A DNA stretch of 64,000 nt, from the NCBI RefSeq assembly GCF_025118155.1, contig NW_026251424.1, positions 62,001 to 126,000 of the forward strand. Reading direction: 5' to 3'. The stretch's first letter is position 1. Every line of letters begins with the position of its first letter. The position numbers and the translations under genes were made by a program. The DNA is from Cokeromyces recurvatus (taxonomy: Eukaryota > Mucoromycota > Mucoromycetes > Mucorales > Mucoraceae). This document shows, piece by piece, positions 14,163-26,121 of this stretch. Under the pieces are notes generated by a model. That model searched no databases, was not told where the DNA came from, and saw nothing but the letters and a program-made list of their open reading frames with translations.

Positions 14163-17100
14163 TTAAATAAGTTGTTGAAGCTTTCTAATTTCTTCAGGCG
14201 TGAATTTAAGCATCATAGTAAGTACAGGAATAAGTTGTGCTCTAGTTGATTTGTATTCTAAAAACTTGATAATAACATTTCGAAGATATTCAAGATTAAT
14301 TTCTTCTTCATCTTTAATAGAGATGCCGCTGGTCGATGAAATAGAGGCCCTTGATGAGTGAACTGACTCTGTTTGAGAATTATGTGTCAGTGGTGATCTT
14401 GTCGAAAATGTGGGTGATTTTGCACGTGTTTCTAAAGAGACATGATTTGATTGAGGTGAATTGTATAATTGTGATGGCTGCTGTTGTTGTTGATTTCGAG
14501 ATAATTTTCTGATTTCTTCTTTTAAAGTCTAATAGAAAAAAAAAAGACATACTTTGTTACAAGAAGGTCCAAATATATTATATTTGAATTTAGGTATGTA
14601 CCTTATTCAATGTCTTTAAATATCCTTCTCTCGCCTTCAAGTCTTCAAACTCTTTACTTTGACTGTCTTTTAGGGAATTAATCTTTTCATTAGCCTCTTT
14701 TAATTGGGTCTAATATTATATACATGTATAAATAAGATAAATAAGCAGAGATTATAACATGTTAGTTTACCTCTAGATCATGATTTATATTTAGTTCCTG
14801 GACTTTATTTGATAGTTCTTGCTCTATTTCGCTAATTTTCTCTAGCAGCGTCTTCTTTTCATTATCTAAATCTTTCATTCTTTCATTTTTGGTTTCATTT
14901 TCTGATTGAAGCTGTTCAATCGTCTTCTCAAGCGATTTAGTTTGATTTGTCAAAGTGTTGGCAGATTCATCTTTGGTCTTCACAAGTGTTTTAAGTTCCT
15001 CAATTTCTTCTATCTTTTGTCGCAAATCATCTTCTAAACGTTGTTTTTGATCATCCCATTGTTTCTGTCTTTCAGTAGAAGCACGCTTTGCTTCTTCGAC
15101 CATCAATTGAGATTCCTCTAAAGCAGCTATCTTTTCATTAGCTTCTTCTACTAAATGTTCTGTTTCTTTTAATCTATGTTGTAAATTCTCTGCATTACTT
15201 TGTGAACTCTCAAACTCTGCTTGCTTAATCTGAAGTTCGTCAAATATTCTATCCTTTTCATCAATAGCTTCTTTACGTTCCTTCTGTAGAATATTAATTT
15301 CAGATTCCACAGATTGCAATTTGGTATTAAGGCGTGATATTTCTGATTTCAGGTTGTTTTCTACTTTAACTGCACTTTCTGTTTCTTGTTGAGTTCTCGT
15401 CAATTGAGATTTCACAGACTCTAATTCTTGTTGTAAATGACTTCGTTGTTCTTTGATAGATTCAGTTTCTTTAATGGCATCTGTTTTTTCCTTTTCTAAT
15501 TTTGAAATTTGCTTTTTAGTCTTATTAAGTACAGCAATGTATTTTTTAGACTTTTCTTCAATCTCATCCATATTTTCAAGTGATTTACGAGCAGTAGCTA
15601 ATTCTTGGTCTCGTTCATTTAGCATATCCTTAGCTACCTTTAATGCCTCATTTGTATCATTCAGTTTCATATTCATAGTTTTCAATTTGGTTTCAGCTTC
15701 GCTAAGTTTCTTTGCTATGTCTTCGTTATCTTTTATCTTGGTAAATGTATGTTCGAGATTAGCTTCAGCTTCTGAAAGTTGATTTTCTAATTTTAGCTTT
15801 TCATTTTCCAAAGTTTTTTGGTTTTCTTTGGAAAGATGGTTTTCTTCTTTAAGTTTAGTTAATTCATTAGATATCTCTTCCTTTTCTTTTCGTAATTTAT
15901 TTTGTTCAGTAGTAGCATATTCAAGAAGAGTTTCGGATTCTTTCAATGCTTTTTTAGATTCTTCTAATTCTGTTTGCAACTTAGTAGTAGCTAGTTCTGT
16001 AGTAGTAGTCAATTCTTTTAATTTGTTATTAACAGTATCAAGCTCTTCTTGAACATTCGTTAGTTCTTTTTGTAGAGGTTCTTTATCATGTTCTAAAGCT
16101 TCCATCTTATCATTCATAGTTTTAATATCTTCCTGTAACTTGATTTTCTCATTCTGTAGAGATTCTTTATCTTGGTTTAAAGCTTTTAACTGCTCAGTCA
16201 CCGCTTTTAATTCTTCTTGAGACTTGTTAAGCTCATTTTGCATAGCTTCATGATCATTATTGACTGTTGACAACTTGTCATTAATAGTCTTAAGCTTATC
16301 TTGGGTCTTTAGTAATTCATCTTGCGTACTTTCTTTATCAGCTTTTGCTTTTTCTAATTTTGTGTTGAGTGACTTGATCTGATTTTTAGAACGTTCTAAT
16401 TCTTTTTCAAATTTGCGTTTTTCTTTCATCAACTGTTGTTCGTATGTTTTCTTTAATTCTTTTGTTTCATCATTACTATGAATACCTTGCTCTTTAAGTT
16501 TTAATAAAGCCTCTTCTTTTTCCTTATCTTGCTCTTCAAGTTTTCTTAAAGCTTCTTCTTTTTCTTTATTTAAACTTGTACAAAGTTCCTCTAACCGTTT
16601 AACTGCCATTTCATTTTCGGATTTTAAAGATGACTCCACATTAGCTAATTGATTTTCTAATTTTTCTTTTTCACTTTGAAGTCTATCTAATTCAATCATT
16701 GTTTCCTTTTCCTTTTCTTTTGCCTGCTCTAATTCAGTTTTGGTTGTAGTCATTTGAATCTCTAAATTCTTTAATTTTGTATCATCCATTGTAGACTCAA
16801 GTTGAGCTATTAATGAATCCTTTTCTTTCAAAAGAGCTTTATTTTCCTTTAATGTAGATTCATGTGTAGATTCCAAGCTTTTCAGCTTTCTTTCCAAATT
16901 AACATTTTGCTTAATTTTATCCCTTAATTTATTTTCAATGCCTGTCTTTACTTTATTTGTATTTTCAGATGATTGTTTATGTAAAGTATCCAATTTTTTA
17001 TTTGCTTCATTCAGTTTAGACTCCAATGCAGTTTTCTTGTTCATCTCGTCCTTGAGCTTTTCCTCGTATTCTTTATTTACTTTGGTCATGTCATTCAGTT

Positions 17101-17908
17101 TAGCCTCTAATTCCTTTTTGTGTGATTCTTTTAAAAGGTTTAAATCTTCATTTGCCTTTTTAAGCTTGGCATCGTATTCCTTTAGCTTTTCTTCATGACT
17201 TTTTTCAAACTGATTTGCTAATTTTAACTTTTCTTCCAAGGCTTCACGTTGTTGTCTCTCTGTGACACTATCTTGTTGATTTGTAGTTAGTTCAGCTTTT
17301 AGCGATTGGATTGTCTCTGACATTTCATTTAATTGAGATTGAAGCCTTTGTTTTTCGTTTAATTCAACCTCTAATTTATTCTGTATTGTATCCACCACTT
17401 TCACATGTTCCTGAAGCTCTGCTTTATTTGATTCTGATATCTGTCGTAATTGATCCTCTAAACTCGACTTTTCAGTCAAGAGTTCTTCAATTTTTTCCTT
17501 CAAGTTTTGTTGATTTTTTAAATTGGCATCGTATTCTGCTTTTTGTACTTGTAATTCTTGTAGCTGAAGTTTTAAGTTTTGTTCAGCTTCATCTGCAGTA
17601 TTCATAATGTGAACTAGACTTTTCTTGGATTCTTCCTTTTCTAATAAAAGCTCTTCTATTTGATTTTTTAGAGATGCTATTAGTTTTTGTTGTTGTGAGT
17701 CCTCTTCTGTAAGCTTTGCATCTTTTAATTGTTTCATTAACGTTTCCTTTTCTTTTTCAAGTCCCTTAATTTTCTTTACAAGGCCACGTACAATATCGCG
17801 TTCCTTTGTTTCACTCTTTGGAGACTCATTCCCTTGTTGTGCCATTGCATAAACTGACCAAAACCAAGAATATAAAACAATAAAAAAGAGTGAAGGAAGG
17901 GTATTCAT
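14163..17908 (-). CDS. GRIP-domain coiled-coil golgin (Imh1/GCC-like)
   Basis: Tethering protein expected on the trans-Golgi, recruited through its GRIP domain by an Arl1-type GTPase. Exons 17908-14771, 14709-14602 and 14528-14163 sum to 1203 residues. Almost all of it is Glu/Lys/Leu-rich heptad coiled coil. The C-terminus reads INLEYLRNVIIKFLEYK, then a helix with LIPVLTMMLKFTPEEI, which is the GRIP consensus including the Tyr that contacts Arl1. The first 21 residues from the most upstream ATG look like a signal peptide, which does not fit a cytosolic golgin. The ATG at 17845 (MAQQGNESPK) is therefore a likely alternative start. Golgin class is secure; the exact orthologue is not. Confidence 0.88.
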
Positions 17909-18220
17909 TTTTTTTTTCTAAAAAAATATATTTATATACATATTTATTAATATATTTTTATACATATTAAGTTCGGCGGGGATAAATATACATTTTTTCA
18001 TGAATGGTGTAATTATAAAAAAGTCGTCTTTTTTTTTTATATATATGTATAAAATATATACGATCGTACCTCTCCTCTTGTTTCCTTTTCAAGAAGGGCA
18101 AGCACTACTATAACTAATTTAATCTGAGTGAAGAATTTAACTTTTACAAGTTGAATTGAATAAAAATATATTTCTCGAAGAAGAAAAAAAAAAAAAGGAT
18201 ACAATATGAATTTTATTTGT
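17909..18220. other. Upstream region of the golgin gene
   Basis: About 300 bases of AT-rich sequence between the golgin start and the 3' end of the first LINE copy. They should contain the golgin promoter. No other signal was recognised. Confidence 0.4.
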
Positions 18221-18354
18221 TTTTTATGGCCAGGTGGGCACAATGCATTTTTCATCTGCGATATTGCCCGAGCCTGTTCGAGTAGTGTATATAAGAAAGA
18301 AAAGACCTCTTAAAAGACAAGAGGGAAAATGAAAAAAGTATAAAAGTTAATAGT

Positions 18355-18399
<45 letters not shown>

Positions 18400-19290
18400 A
18401 AAAATTCAGCAATTGGGCAGGAGTATGAACACTGTTAGTTGAGCAACCAATTCATGAGAGAAGCACCAGTATCAGTAGAAGGGTCAGGAGGGAGTTTTCC
18501 ATGGAATATATAATCCATCTCATGCAGTATTGTACAAATCGTTGGCCATCGGACCATCCAAGGAACAGCAACACGTGTTGTTGATGGTTTTTTAGTAGGC
18601 AAAAGATTCAGCAAGAAAGAAAGAGGATCTAGTGCCACTGTTTGACGACAGATGGCAAGCAGTTTAGTATTTGGGCCAGTGCAAAGTTTGTCATGGTATT
18701 GTTGTAGAAAGTCGTGTTGTAGCCGCTTAAACTTGCTTTTGGTAAGGTCATCCAAATTGCGGGTGCATTCTCTCCATAAAGAGTTCTTGGTTAGCTTGTA
18801 CCATTGTGATGTGATTTGCAGACGTCTCCAAGTGGAGTAGTAATTTGGAGAGCAGAGTATCAACAGGTAAATTCATGGATTGTACTAGGTATTTTGTCTG
18901 GAGTATTATGGATCGGTTCATCATCGACGGTTGGTGGGTCATGTGAAGCTTCACTTTAGTAGAGGATCGCAGGGAGGCGCCAAATATGCGACGAAAACAT
19001 TCATTTTGGCAGGCTTCTAGTTGCTTAAGGTGAGAATCGTTGAGAACAGCGATGGCAAGGCCGTATTCCAGTTGTGATCTGATCATCTGGACATAAAAAC
19101 GAACTGAAAGGAGACGGCAAAAACCTTTTGAGTTGACACCGAGAACTGCTATCTGGTTCATTGAAGATCGCGCTTTAGCCGTGTTTTGTTTACTAAGAGC
19201 AGCAGTATCAATAGAACCACCAGCTTTTATATGAATGCCTAAGTATGCAAAAGAGGGTTCACGAGGTAGAGGTGTGTTATATAGGTTACA
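18221..19290 (-). mobile_element. Decayed non-LTR retrotransposon (LINE), 3' part, copy A
   Basis: On the minus strand an ORF from about 19275 reads through SFAYLGIHIKAGG and SQLEYGLAIAV, typical of the post-palm and thumb region of non-LTR reverse transcriptases. The sequence then shifts frame near 18850 and continues to a stop at 18435. Downstream is a 3' UTR interrupted by an A40 run (plus strand, 18358-18397). It ends in a conserved segment (18221-18324) whose last bases, read on the minus strand, are GGCCATAAAAAA. The same segment recurs inverted at 21132-21237. The 5' part of the element (endonuclease, catalytic RT core) is absent. The frameshift and truncation make this a dead copy. 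Confidence 0.82.
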
Positions 19291-20009
19291 TTAGTGATCA
19301 TCATTAAGAGGTGCTGTTTTGAGATCAAAAGATAAGGGAAGAGAAAAAAGAAAAGACAAGTCTGTGAAAACTCGGTATAGTTTATTGAAGAAAAAAATAA
19401 TATAAATATTGTACAAGAAGAAAATAATATGGAAAAATGACAAGGGCTATTTACATGTTTTGCAAGGTAAGTGTGATTTAGATAAGTGAATGCTGCCATT
19501 ACAAAGCCTTTAAGCACAAATTTTGTCTCCGAATAATTCTGCATACAATAAAATATATTTTTATCTTTATTCTCCCTGAGCTGTTACTGTTACTAAAAAT
19601 ATACCCAGTCATTATTTCTGGGGTAAGCAACGCGTTGATATTAATTCACAGTGAATATTCTCGCTATAACAACACCATTATTTATAAACGACTATCATTA
19701 TCATCCTCTGAGATATTATGATATAACAATATTTAATATTATAGATGTATATATAATATATATGACTTGTATAAATAATTATGTAATTGAATATAACAGT
19801 CATAAACCTATTGAATTCTTATTATTACATAATGCAATGTATATAATTATTTTTAACAATGACTATTATTAAAACTGAATATAGAATGAATATTATGCTG
19901 TGAAGTACAATACACTAGTTTTATTTGAATAGTCTCTTTATTATTTAAATAAATGATGGTTTATTTCTATTAACTTAGTTGTAAATACGACTACAATCAT
20001 AACATGTTT
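19291..20009. other. Spacer between the two inverted LINE copies
   Basis: AT-rich sequence separating the outward-facing 3' halves of two related LINE copies. Short ORFs here have no recognisable product. It may be eroded LINE or older host sequence. Confidence 0.4.
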
Positions 20010-21110
20010 CTATGTACAAATGGTACGTTCACAAATGGAATATGGATTAGCGATCTGTGACTCGAATCAATCTCATATAAAGCAACTTGAATAGGGTCAA
20101 AATGAATGTGTATGTAAATTGTATGGCGGATCTCGAACATCTTCGACTAACGTGATGTTACATATGAACAACCAACCTTCAATGAAAGATAGATCAATAA
20201 TACTACAAGCCAAATACATAAGCAGAACACTACAACTAATCTGATGATACCTTGATACAAAAACTATTGCCTCATTTACAAACATCTGCAAGCCGCTCAC
20301 AATGGTGTAAATTAGTCCCTAACCCTCTTTGGCAAAAAAAAATGTGAATCTGTACTAGATACATTGGATCGTCGTGTTTTTAAATCGCTAACACAAAAAT
20401 TTCTACAAGAAAGTCATGACACTCTCTGTAATAGCCCAAATGCCCAAACGGTCTCTACTTTATCATCCAACCTTGGTCATTGATCCTATTTTATGGCTCC
20501 CAATGACACGTATGGAGCGTAATCAGATACTCCGCTGGCGTCTTAGTTGGTTCCCTTGTGGAAAAACTCGTCCCTATCCTGTCCTTTCCATTCTGCAGTT
20601 CATCTTTCTCGTGTCCATGCTACCGAATGTCTGCACATACACCGTCGTCTACAAATGCCCAGGTCCATTAAAGACTCTATTTCTTTCTTACTAAATTTAT
20701 TACCCCTGAAAAAACCAAAAAAAAAGGGTTCCATCTATCTCTTCCTGGTCTGTACGTTGGCCTGACATTTGTTTGATCCTACATGAATTGGATCATATTT
20801 CCCATGATGAAGATCTTCCTCCACCCTATAACTGGTATAGGTGCTAGTTTGGTGAAATGGTTGCATATGATAAAAATACTAGTGTTTCTGTCTTGTTTCT
20901 GAATATTTTTTTTCCTTTCTATCTATCTTTCTTTCGTTTTACTTTCCTCCCTTATTATTTTTTATTTATTCTTCAATACTTTTTTCATTTTCCCTCTTGA
21001 CTCTTAGGAGGTTCTTTTTTTTAACTCTTAACTTCGCGAACTGGTTCGGGCAATATAGTTATTTAAACTATTGTGCTCATTATGACCACTTTTTTTTTAA
21101 TAAATTTATC
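20010..21110 (+). mobile_element. Decayed LINE 3' part, copy B, inverted relative to copy A
   Basis: Plus-strand translation in broken frames gives segments colinear with copy A: SQMEYGLAIC near 20030, QPSMKDRSIILQAKY near 20170 (compare QPSMMNRSIILQTKY in copy A) and SFLLNLLP near 20680. Stops and frameshifts interrupt it throughout, so it is older or less constrained than copy A. It ends in a degenerate version of the shared 3' UTR (CTCTTGACTCTTAGGAGG near 20994 to about 21090). Copies A and B point away from each other. Confidence 0.75.
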
Positions 21111-21111
21111 A

Positions 21112-21266
21112 TTTAATCGTACTGTTGTAGTACTCTTGTCTCTTAAGAGGTCTTTTCTTTCTTATATACACTACTCGAACTAGCTCGAGCAATATCGCAG
21201 ATGAAAAATACACTGTGCCCACCTGGCCATAAAAAAAACATATTTTAATCGTACTGTTGTTGTACT
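21112..21266 (+). mobile_element. Short LINE 3'-end insertion flanked by a target-site duplication
   Basis: About 108 bases (roughly 21135-21243) match the terminal segment of LINE copy A (18221-18324, opposite strand) almost perfectly and end in an A-run. They are flanked by the direct repeat TTTAATCGTACTGTTGT with the A/T-variant continuation GTACT, at 21112-21134 and 21244-21266, with one mismatch. This is the mark of target-primed reverse transcription of a severely 5'-truncated LINE. It landed just behind the older copy B. Confidence 0.8.
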
Positions 21267-21304
21267 TCTTCTCCTTATTATCGGAATTTAGAATTCTACT
21301 GTTT

Positions 21305-21360
<56 letters not shown>

Positions 21361-21427
21361 ACTGCAAAAAAAAAAAGTCTTGCTTTTATTGACATTACTT
21401 CTTCTGACAACATAACAATTATAAACA
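21267..21427. repeat. A47 homopolymer upstream of kinase gene
   Basis: A run of 47 adenines at 21311-21357, followed by a shorter A-run, lies within 120 bases of the start codon at 21428. It could be the tail of another retroinsertion or an expanded poly(dA) promoter tract. Confidence 0.6.
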
Positions 21428-22578
21428 ATGAAGTTGAGAAGTCATAACGAAAGAATGGTAAATAAAGAAGAACTGTCATCTATAGTGTGCAGTAATTGTG
21501 AAGCAACAATAACCATTAATCGAGATCTATTAATTTCAAACAAGATTCAAAAGCCTTTGACAAGTCGTCATTTAGATCATTTTGAACATGCTCCTAGTCA
21601 AAATATCATAGTCAATAATAGTCGTAAACATGAGCGTATCAAGATTTTAAAAAAAGAGATTTATAATAAAAAACAATGTAACAAACAGATAAAACAAGAG
21701 TATAAAGAAAATTTACCTTCTTCAATTTTTCTATTTAACAAGGAAGAAGAAGACGACGACGACGACGAAGAAGACGAATTATCAGATGGTAATAAAATAA
21801 AAATAGGTCTCCTTATGTGTTACACATATGATTTGACTTATTCATTGTTATTACTAGATTCAATAAATAATGAATATTTGGAAATAAGTAAAATAAATAT
21901 TATACCTCAAATCGATCCTACTGCAGCTTATAATACTAGACGTAAATTTCAAAAAGTGATGTTGGATACAAATATCAATAAAGATGACCAATTAGAGACA
22001 ACATCTATTACTACTACAAATAGCGTATCACAAAATAAAAAAACAAATGCTATACTAACTGAATGTCAGAAAGCAGAGAATATAGAAGGCTCAAAGTGCA
22101 AATCCTCTATTGAATCTTTACTATTAATACCAGGAGAGAAAGTAGAAAAAGAAAGATCAAAATTATTATTATCATCACAATTAGGTGAAATATACCCAGA
22201 TGATCTCTTAATATCAGATATAATTCTTGGAGAAGGGCAAATGGGTATTGTCAGACTAGGGAAATATCGTGAACTCTTGGTAGCTTGCAAAACAAAGCGT
22301 GCTAGAACACGTCGAGAACCATTTGAGATTCAAGCAAAACGTGAACTTGAGTTCGCTGCAAAACTATCGGTATGTAGATATGTAAATCAATATTTTGGAT
22401 GGATCTATTGTAAGCGACATAAAGTAGAAGAGAACTTAAAATACGATATTGCCTCTTATAAAAAGAATAAAGCTAAAAATTTATATATTATTCAAAGATA
22501 TGTTCCGAATGGAGATGCAAGGAATTATTTAGATAAACGAGGTAATCACATACTAGCTACATTTATATCAGAATTCAA

Positions 22579-22622
<44 letters not shown>

Positions 22623-23273
22623 TTTATACTTTTCAGCCTCAAGAAGTATTACAGGCTTCAATTTGTTTATTCTCGGCTTTAACAGATGCACATGCACTTG
22701 GTATTGGTATTGTTGATCTTAAGCTTGAAAACTTTTTGGTAATAGCATATATTCAAATATAATATAAATATTAAATTTAACTTTTTTGTAAATATATAAA
22801 GATTGATGCCTCTGGGGCAGGTTGGCTGACTGATTTTGGGTAATGTACAATATGTATTACACACACCAAAAGTATTCTAAATCATGAATTATTATTTTTT
22901 TTAATATAGATCATGTATTGAATTCAAGAGTGGAAATGATGAAATTGACTTGGATCAAGAAGGTGTTTCTTGGACAAAGAACGTAGCTTCACCAGAAATG
23001 TTACGTTCACATAAATTTTCAAAAGCTTCTGATATTTTTATGGCAATGTTAATTGTTGCTGAATTGTTAACGGCTGATTTAAGTGATGCAGAGTTTTATC
23101 GTCAAATCCTAAAGCGCAACCGTTCAACAGGGGAAGTATCATTTTCCTCTGATCATATTCATAAAAGATATGAAATGTTTTTTCAACTCTTAAAGCTTGG
23201 ATTATCAAATGATCCTTTAAAGAGGCCTACAGCTTCTTCTATACTTGAATGTTTGCTTAAAATGAAAGTTTAA
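21428..23273 (+). CDS. Divergent protein kinase-like protein
   Basis: The N-terminal ~270 residues are low in known motifs, with an acidic run (EEEDDDDDEEDE) and a CSNC pair. A kinase domain follows: glycine loop GEGQMGIVRLG, VAIK-type lysine in LVACKTKRA, catalytic loop IVDLKLENFL, DFGSCIEF, an APE-like SPEML and a C-lobe ending in DPLKRPTASSIL. The HRD triad reads I-V-D, so the Asp is kept and the Arg lost, which is uncommon in RD kinases. The main introns are near 22542-22621 (filled by a T38 run), 22739-22801 and 22842-22910. The stop lies 7 bases from the converging DUF962 gene. Family assignment within kinases is not possible from motifs alone; activity is plausible but not certain. Confidence 0.75.
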
Positions 23274-23280
23274 TTATTTA

Positions 23281-23871
23281 TTAAAATTCTCGCTTTCTAA
23301 TCATTACTTCATGCCACATTTTCAAATCACCAAGAAAAGACCAAATAGGGTATCTAAATGTCGCTGGCTTACTTTTTTTTAAAAAAAAAAATATAAATAT
23401 ACAAATTTGTACAAATTAAAAATTAACAATTATGCTCAGTAATAAAAAAAAAAAGAAGAACTTTACTTTTTTTCAAAGATAAAGTGCCCAAACCAAGCGA
23501 AAATATAAGCTAGCAAATACATCAATAAAATCAGTTGATTATATATACAGATAGATATATTTACACTCTATTAATACCTTGAGCAATTCCGAATAAAAGA
23601 AATTTAGGATTCTTATATTTAATGGATAAAAGTGCAAGAATATGTGTGATTGTTGTGCCTGAATTAAAAATACATAAATGTATACATATATGTATAATAC
23701 ATATAAGGATTTGCTGTTTGTATGTAATTGTATATTACCTAGAATATGTAATCTTCGATTTATTTTATTACAATGTTCGCCTAAATAAAAAGGATAAAAT
23801 GCTTCAAAAGACTTGAAGCCTCCTTCAGGCTCTGATCGTTTAGAGTAATTACGGTTTACAATTTTAACCAT
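23281..23871 (-). CDS. DUF962 / Mpo1-like membrane protein
   Basis: Four exons join to a protein of about 110 residues containing FKSFEAFYPFYLGEHCNKINRRLHI, then a TM segment, AWFGHFIFEK and YPIWSFLGDLKMW. These are the hallmark blocks of the DUF962 (Mpo1-like) family, small multi-pass ER-type proteins with conserved His residues. Yeast Mpo1, a member of the wider family, is a fatty-acid 2-hydroxy oxidation enzyme of phytosphingosine catabolism; function here is by homology only. Introns lie near 23680-23740, 23500-23590 and 23370-23470. The gene converges on the kinase-like gene with 7 bases between stop codons. Confidence 0.85.
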
Positions 23872-26035
23872 TTTGTAATTTTTATATGTTTAAAAAGGAA
23901 GCAATTATTTTTTTTTTTTTTTTTTGAATAAATAGCAGCAGTGACTCATTTTCTTTCCCACACACATGATAGTAAGAAAAAAAATATATACAAATGTATT
24001 TATTTATATAGCATATTTTCAAAATGATGTTACCATATACAGCTTAATTATGTACACTAGTTGTTAGTCATACGTTTAGATACTAGTGTAAATTCCATTT
24101 AAAAAGAATACTATCATAAATAAAGAAACTCTATTAGGATGTTATCATATACCATATATTATCATTCATCATACAAGTCCTCTTCTTTAGTTAAAGCAAT
24201 CTAATTTTATTATATACATTCAAAATAAGAAAGACTTGAGCTTGAAGTCACATTTAACGCTTAGAGTATTATTAGTGTATAAAGGGATATATGGATTGCT
24301 TTAGTAAGTTGATATTATGTCATTCAACAAATGAATAGTAGGAAATACATACAGCAATAGTTTACCTTACTTTGATTTTCTTTCAAGAGGAAAAAATATA
24401 CTTTGACGTAATAGACATAGAAGTTAATCTAAATCAAAAAGATGAGAGAACAATGCTGTTTCTGTAGATGAAGTAAAGACCTTTATGTCCTTTACTGCAA
24501 TAGATTATTACTAAATAGTACACTTTACTACTAGATAAACAAATTTAGCATAACTTTAATACCCTACGTATTCCCATTACTACTAGTGTGTAATGGTGTC
24601 AATAATTTATTGTATCATATAGAATCAAATATGCAGTTTCAAGCTGTATACTATTTTATGTGTTGAATGATATTAAAATAAATAGTTTAATTTAATCAAA
24701 TACGTTGCCATATAATTTATCAATTTATTACTATGATAATACTGCATACAATAAGTCTGTTATATATGCATAATAAAATTTTATATAATTTTATATTTGA
24801 CGTGTGTTATAAAGAATAACACTAATTACTTACTTCATTATTCCATAGTATATCAAAAGTTACAGTGCTATTGTTAATATTATGTCTTCTTCTAAACAGT
24901 TAATAGCGTAGTAGTATTAAATGTTTTGGTCACTTATTCTCTCTCTCTCTCTCTTTTTTTTTTTTTTTTTTTTTTTTTTTCTTTCTTTCTTGTTGACTTC
25001 TTTAAGCCGCCGTCTCAATCGCCTACTTGTAAAATTAAACCCACAATTTTCATACTCATTTAGATTCAACAAAACTACTGAATTCAGAATGAATTGACAC
25101 AATTTTTGAAACAATCTGTTTTTCTTCTTCGGAAGAAATATTTCCTTTTTAACTGATTTTTTTTTTTCTTCGAGACGGTTAAAGTGGATTGTACGGCAGA
25201 AAGATGAAGCTTTTCGATTTGACAAGTTCATTATAAGGAAAGAAATTCTAATTTTTTTCTTTATTTTGTCTGTCGTACATTTATATGATAAAAAATAAAA
25301 CAGAAAAGAAAAAGGTAGTTTTCATATTGCATTTTTACGTCTGAATAAACAACTACACTACCACTTTTATTATAATTATCTTCTTTTAACAAAAGTGCGT
25401 GTTTGCTATTTTATTAACCCTCGAGAAGAATTATTTGTTCTTCATCAAATTTTAATATATTTTCTCGAAATTGTTTGTAAACTTTCTCCATTTCTATACT
25501 TTATTAGGGTAAAATGTGCGACAAAATCAAAAACTTCTTTTTGTCCATGGACTTTATACTTGTTACCAATTCAGACTCCAACATAGGTGTAATAGACTTC
25601 TCCTTAAAAGCAATGTTTATCATTGCATGTATAGATCAAAATTAAAAAAAAAAAAAAGTTAAATAGTCTCAAGATATAACTATTCATAAGATTAACAGCA
25701 ATATTTCTCATTCAATGGTATACCTCAAGTGAGTTAATACTTTAAAATAATAATTGTTATTATTGGATCTACTCTCCCTTATGTTATTTTCCTTTTTTTT
25801 TTTTTTGGTCTATTATTGTGTACACATCGAATAGATTGAAGTGCTGTGTGAGGTTGTAGTTTACATATGATGACTAATGTTCTATAAGTAAGCTCTATTT
25901 GCGTATTATCTATACATTTTTTTTTTTAATTCTTATTTAGAATAGTTTATTTGATGCTTATATTGTTTCATTATCATACTTTAAGGTCTCTATTTTATTT
26001 TAATAACATCAATTCTAATCAAATAACTATTCTAA

Positions 26036-26121
<86 letters not shown>

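Noticed and set aside
15453..17607. Plus-strand Ser/Phe-rich ORFs inside the golgin
   Set aside because: They are antisense shadows of the Glu/Lys-rich coiled coil.
20320..20335. CCCTAACCCTCTT as a third copy of the 32290/49608 repeat
   Set aside because: It falls in the LINE coding frame (PNPLW segment) and lacks the other repeat motifs.
24917..25231. Minus-strand 104-codon ORF
   Set aside because: It is half homopolymer translation, with no domain and no exon partner.
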